NCBI GenBank assembly: GCA_946611835.1
Contig: CAMOEE010000101.1
Coordinates: forward strand, 1-8,983
Length of the DNA: 8,983 nt
Reading direction: 5' to 3'
Source of the DNA: an uncultured Treponema sp.
GTDB lineage: Bacteria > Spirochaetota > Spirochaetia > Treponematales > Treponemataceae
Of the stretch, positions 7,151 to 8,983 are shown one piece after another (the first letter of the stretch is position 1; every line of letters starts with the position of its first letter). The position numbers and the translations under genes were made by a program. The notes below the pieces were generated by a model. The model saw only the letters and a list, made by a program, of their open reading frames with translations. It made no database searches and was not told the DNA's origin.

Positions 7151-8326
7151 ATGAAAAAAATGCTTAAAAAGTCATTTTGTATGCTGGTCTCGGCATTTCT
7201 TGCATTCTCGCTCTTTGCTGAGGGGAGTAAGGAATACGTGAAACAGGAAATCAACGCAAACGATCGCTGTCTGCCTACATTCTATGAGTCAATTCTCAAA
7301 AAATGGGAATTCTCAATGGGCTGGAAAGACGGAAATCCAAAGAAATGGAAGAAAGCAGGTCTTGAAAAGGCCCGGGAGCTTATCATTCAGAATGAGGATA
7401 AAACACCTTTCGACATGGTGGTAATCGCCGAGGAGCAGAGAGAAGGCTACAAGGCACAGAAAGTTGTCTTCAATATCAGTGCGGAAAGCCGTGTGCTCGC
7501 TTACCTTCTTATCCCGGACGGAGCAAAAAAAGCCCCTGCGGCCCTCATGCTCCATGACCACGGATCAAAATTCACAATCGGCAAGGAAAAGATGGTCAAG
7601 CCATTTGGTGATACAGAAGAAGACGCAAAGAAACTTGCGGAGGCTGAGAACTGGGCTGCCCGCTATTTTGGCGAAAGATTCGTCGGCGATGAGATGGCAA
7701 AAAAAGGCTATGTAGTCCTCAGCTTTGATGCCCTTGGCTGGGGAGACCGTTCTGTGGACGGCTTCAAAACTGGCAGCCAGCAGTCTTTGGGAAGCAACCT
7801 CTTCAACATGGGTACGAGTTTTGCAGGAATCATCGCTCAGGAAGACTGCCGGGCTGCTAAATTCCTGGCTTCTCTCCCACAGGTAGACAAAAAGAAGGTT
7901 GCCTGCGTTGGATTCAGCATGGGTGGCTTCCGCTCATGGCAGCTTGCCGCTCTCAGCGATGACATTACGGCCGGCGTTGCAGTCTGTTGGTTTGGAACGA
8001 TGAAGGGCCACATCAAGATTGGTGACGGTCAGCTCAAAGGAAATTCTGCATTCTCAATGCTTCACCCGACAATCGCAAAATTCCTGGACTATCCTGATGT
8101 AGCAGGTCTTGCCGCTCCAAAGCCAATGTACTTCATCGGTGGCACTGACGATGCCGTAAACCCGACAGAAGGAACAAAAGAGGCTTATGAAATCGTCCAC
8201 AAAATCTGGAAGGCAAACAAAGCCGAAGATAAGCTCAAGACAGAACTGATTGAAGGCGGCAAGCACGAATACCTGCCGGAACAGCAGGATTCAAGCTTCG
8301 CATGGCTGGCAGAACAGTTTAAATAA
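7151..8326 (+). CDS. Secreted alpha/beta hydrolase, dienelactone-hydrolase / acetyl-esterase-like
   Basis: A 391-residue serine hydrolase predicted to act outside the cytoplasm. From the ATG at 7151 it has a signal peptide ending near SLFA (residues 20-23). The fold shows the oxyanion-side HDHG (135-138), the nucleophile elbow GFSMGG with Ser256, Asp334 in GGTDDAVNP and His372 in GGKHEY, completing a Ser-Asp-His triad in canonical order. About 50 charged residues between HDHG and the next core strand form an inserted lid or substrate loop. This architecture resembles the Abhydrolase_7/dienelactone hydrolase group, which includes many carbohydrate esterases. Beside a pectate lyase a pectin or hemicellulose deacetylase is a reasonable guess, but the substrate cannot be read from sequence. 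It is transcribed divergently from the lipoprotein gene. No ordinary terminator follows; the large palindrome starting 16 bases after the stop may serve. Confidence 0.87.
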   Translation: MKKMLKKSFCMLVSAFLAFSLFAEGSKEYVKQEINANDRCLPTFYESILKKWEFSMGWKDGNPKKWKKAGLEKARELIIQNEDKTPFDMVVIAEEQREGYKAQKVVFNISAESRVLAYLLIPDGAKKAPAALMLHDHGSKFTIGKEKMVKPFGDTEEDAKKLAEAENWAARYFGERFVGDEMAKKGYVVLSFDALGWGDRSVDGFKTGSQQSLGSNLFNMGTSFAGIIAQEDCRAAKFLASLPQVDKKKVACVGFSMGGFRSWQLAALSDDITAGVAVCWFGTMKGHIKIGDGQLKGNSAFSMLHPTIAKFLDYPDVAGLAAPKPMYFIGGTDDAVNPTEGTKEAYEIVHKIWKANKAEDKLKTELIEGGKHEYLPEQQDSSFAWLAEQFK

Positions 8327-8341
8327 GATGTACTTATAGTG

Positions 8342-8490
8342 AAAATAGCTCCCGGTCGTGCAAACGGCTTACGAAATCGCAGGCTAGCCTGCTACACGCT
8401 GTTTGTGCTTGTAACTATATACATTCGCCGCTCACGCGGCAGCACAAACAGAGTGTTTTCGTAAGCCGTTTCACTCCCTCGCGCTATTTT
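8342..8490. repeat. 149-bp nested palindromic element A
   Basis: Outer arms AAAATAGC (8342-8349) and GCTATTTT (8483-8490) enclose a perfect 15-bp pair, AAACGGCTTACGAAA (8362-8376) with TTTCGTAAGCCGTTT (8457-8471). Inside are two branches. One is the perfect 14-base palindrome GCAGGCTAGCCTGC (8379-8392). The other is an 11-bp stem, CTGTTTGTGCT (8399-8409) with AGCACAAACAG (8441-8451), extended by ACAC/GTGT (8394-8397 with 8453-8456) across one mismatch and capped by a GCCGC-TCAC-GCGGC hairpin (8427-8440). This many concentric matches is far beyond chance. It could be a MITE-like repeat, a structured 3' end for the hydrolase mRNA, or a structured RNA. No clear target-site duplication is visible. 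Confidence 0.75.
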
Positions 8491-8585
8491 AACCACCAGT
8501 ACAAAATATAATGTGTTTGTGCCGTAACCTGCCCTCCGCTTGTTTTTGTTTTTTTTCTATGCCAAACTCCCCTTTCGCTGTCTTT
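8491..8585. other. Non-coding spacer between the two palindromic elements
   Basis: This stretch holds no supported gene. A TATAAT at 8507-8512 has no convincing -35. TGTTTGTGC followed by GTAAC (8514-8528) repeats part of element A (8400-8415). A long T-rich run spans about 8540-8558. TTTCGCT at 8573-8579 repeats the core of the arms of element B and could pair with AGCGAAA at 8594-8600. Confidence 0.4.
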
Positions 8586-8744
8586 GCAAGTATAGCGAAA
8601 AAAAAGCAAGTGGATAAAAAAATGGACGGAGTCGGGGTTGCGACACAAAACCGCTTGAACTTGTTCACCGCGGTTTTGATGGCGCGTTCCCGACGGGAGT
8701 CCATTTTTTTATTTGTACATAAACCCTTTTTTCGCTATAATTGC
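8586..8744. repeat. 159-bp nested palindromic element B, ending five bases before the HisA-like start codon
   Basis: The outer arms 8586-8603 and 8727-8744 match at 17 of 18 positions, with TATAGCGAAAAAA/TTTTTTCGCTATA as the perfect core. A second perfect pair of 13 bp, TAAAAAAATGGAC (8615-8627) with GTCCATTTTTTTA (8699-8711), lies inside. Then come GTCGGG/CCCGAC (8631-8636 with 8689-8694), CAAAACCGC/GCGGTTTTG (8646-8654 with 8670-8678), and an apical TGAA-CTTG-TTCA hairpin (8656-8667) with a CUUG-type tetraloop. Everything stacks along one axis as a single long hairpin. The stem at 8615-8711 ends in a T-run on either strand and could act as a bidirectional terminator. Its origin, whether mobile repeat, terminator or RNA, is not settled by the sequence. 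Confidence 0.78.
8713..8741 (+). promoter_or_regulatory. Promoter of the HisA-like gene, predicted leaderless start
   Basis: TTGTAC (8713-8718) and a perfect TATAAT (8736-8741) are exactly 17 bases apart. Seven bases separate the -10 box from the A of the ATG at 8749, the normal distance to a transcription start, so the mRNA probably begins at the start codon. No Shine-Dalgarno is present. Nearly all of the promoter lies in the right arm of palindromic element B. Confidence 0.55.
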
Positions 8745-8748
8745 GTTT

Positions 8749-8983
8749 ATGGTAATCGCTTCAATCGACATGAAAGACGGACACGTGGTCCAGCTCAAAA
8801 ACGGAAAGGATTTAGTTCTCCAAAGAGACGATTCTGATTCTTTAATTTCTGAATTCAACAAATACGGCGAGGTCGCAATCATTGACCTTGACCAGGCACT
8901 CCGCAACACTGACGAAAAAGGCAACACCAAAAACACCCCATTGCTCAAATCTTTGCTCAGGCGGGGAAATGTGCGGGTTGGCG
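8749..8983 (+). CDS. HisA-like TIM-barrel protein, 3' truncated by the window end
   Basis: The first 78 residues look like the start of a HisA/HisF-type (beta/alpha)8 barrel. HisA isomerises ProFAR to PRFAR in histidine biosynthesis in the cytoplasm. MVIASIDMKDGHVVQL is the family's first strand and loop; Asp7 occupies the place of the catalytic Asp of HisA. VAIIDLDQA is the second strand with the conserved Asp-Leu-Asp, and NVRVG at the window end looks like the strand that leads to the HisA GGGIR loop. The LKNGKDLVLQRDD segment departs from classical HisA, where an Arg-Leu-x-x-Gly-x-Tyr pattern is usual. This resembles the divergent HisA-like domains that in some anaerobes are fused to HisI/HisE, so the full product may be bifunctional; that cannot be seen here. 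The ATG is chosen because it begins the conserved strand; a TTG at 8713 lies in frame but inside the promoter. Confidence 0.75.
   Translation, partial: MVIASIDMKDGHVVQLKNGKDLVLQRDDSDSLISEFNKYGEVAIIDLDQALRNTDEKGNTKNTPLLKSLLRRGNVRVG

Noticed and set aside
8507..8710. Small RNA gene starting from TATAAT at 8507 and ending at the T-run at 8704-8710
   Set aside because: The -10 box has no acceptable -35 or extended -10, so the idea rests only on the hairpin. Strand-specific RNA-seq would be needed to revive it.
8342..8744. CRISPR array or tRNA genes in the palindrome-rich region
   Set aside because: There is no regularly spaced direct repeat and no cloverleaf with T-loop sequence; the pairing pattern is nested, not modular.
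8511..8837. Plus-strand open frame of 108 codons across element B and into the HisA-like gene
   Set aside because: It runs through a long palindrome, has no ribosome binding site, overlaps the better-supported HisA-like gene in another frame, and its protein is low in recognisable structure. A matching minus-strand frame at 8489-8704 is the mirror artefact.

Overview
The window looks like chromosomal DNA of a host-associated, pectin-using spirochaete, most likely a Treponema from a gut, rumen or oral community. This is inferred from gene content, the moderately AT-rich sequence, a relaxed spirochaete-type lipobox, and the combination of a secreted family 9 pectate lyase with a lipoprotein carrying a lyase-associated domain. 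No rRNA or tRNA gene is present to confirm it.

Layout. Positions 1-335 hold the 3' end of an unrecognised plus-strand gene, closed by a strong intrinsic terminator (378-420). A secreted NagZ-type family 3 glycoside hydrolase follows on the plus strand (487-2205). It converges on a minus-strand DTW-domain tRNA acp-transferase (2236-2916). A bidirectional terminator (2964-2999) separates that gene from a large minus-strand PL9 pectate lyase (3052-6177). A second bidirectional terminator (6224-6259) separates the lyase from a minus-strand lipoprotein gene (6287-6922). A divergent AT-rich promoter region (6923-7150) then leads into a plus-strand secreted alpha/beta hydrolase (7151-8326). The next 422 bases contain no convincing gene, but they hold two large nested palindromes of about 150 bp each (8342-8490 and 8586-8744). 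The right edge of the second carries a near-consensus promoter for a HisA-like TIM-barrel gene (8749 onward) that runs off the window.

How the genes may work together. The lyase, the lipoprotein and the esterase-like hydrolase form a plausible cell-envelope pectin-foraging group. The PL9 enzyme cuts de-esterified polygalacturonate. The lipoprotein displays a beta-sandwich resembling the C-terminal accessory domain of rumen bacterial pectate lyases. The hydrolase could remove ester decorations. The GH3, DTW and HisA-like genes are probably housekeeping neighbours (peptidoglycan/GlcNAc turnover, tRNA modification, histidine biosynthesis).

The points most worth a second look are the paired nested palindromes, the promoter and predicted leaderless start at the edge of the second one, the basic transmembrane tail on the pectate lyase, and the stand-alone lyase-accessory lipoprotein. 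I saw no CRISPR array, transposase, phage gene or defence gene.
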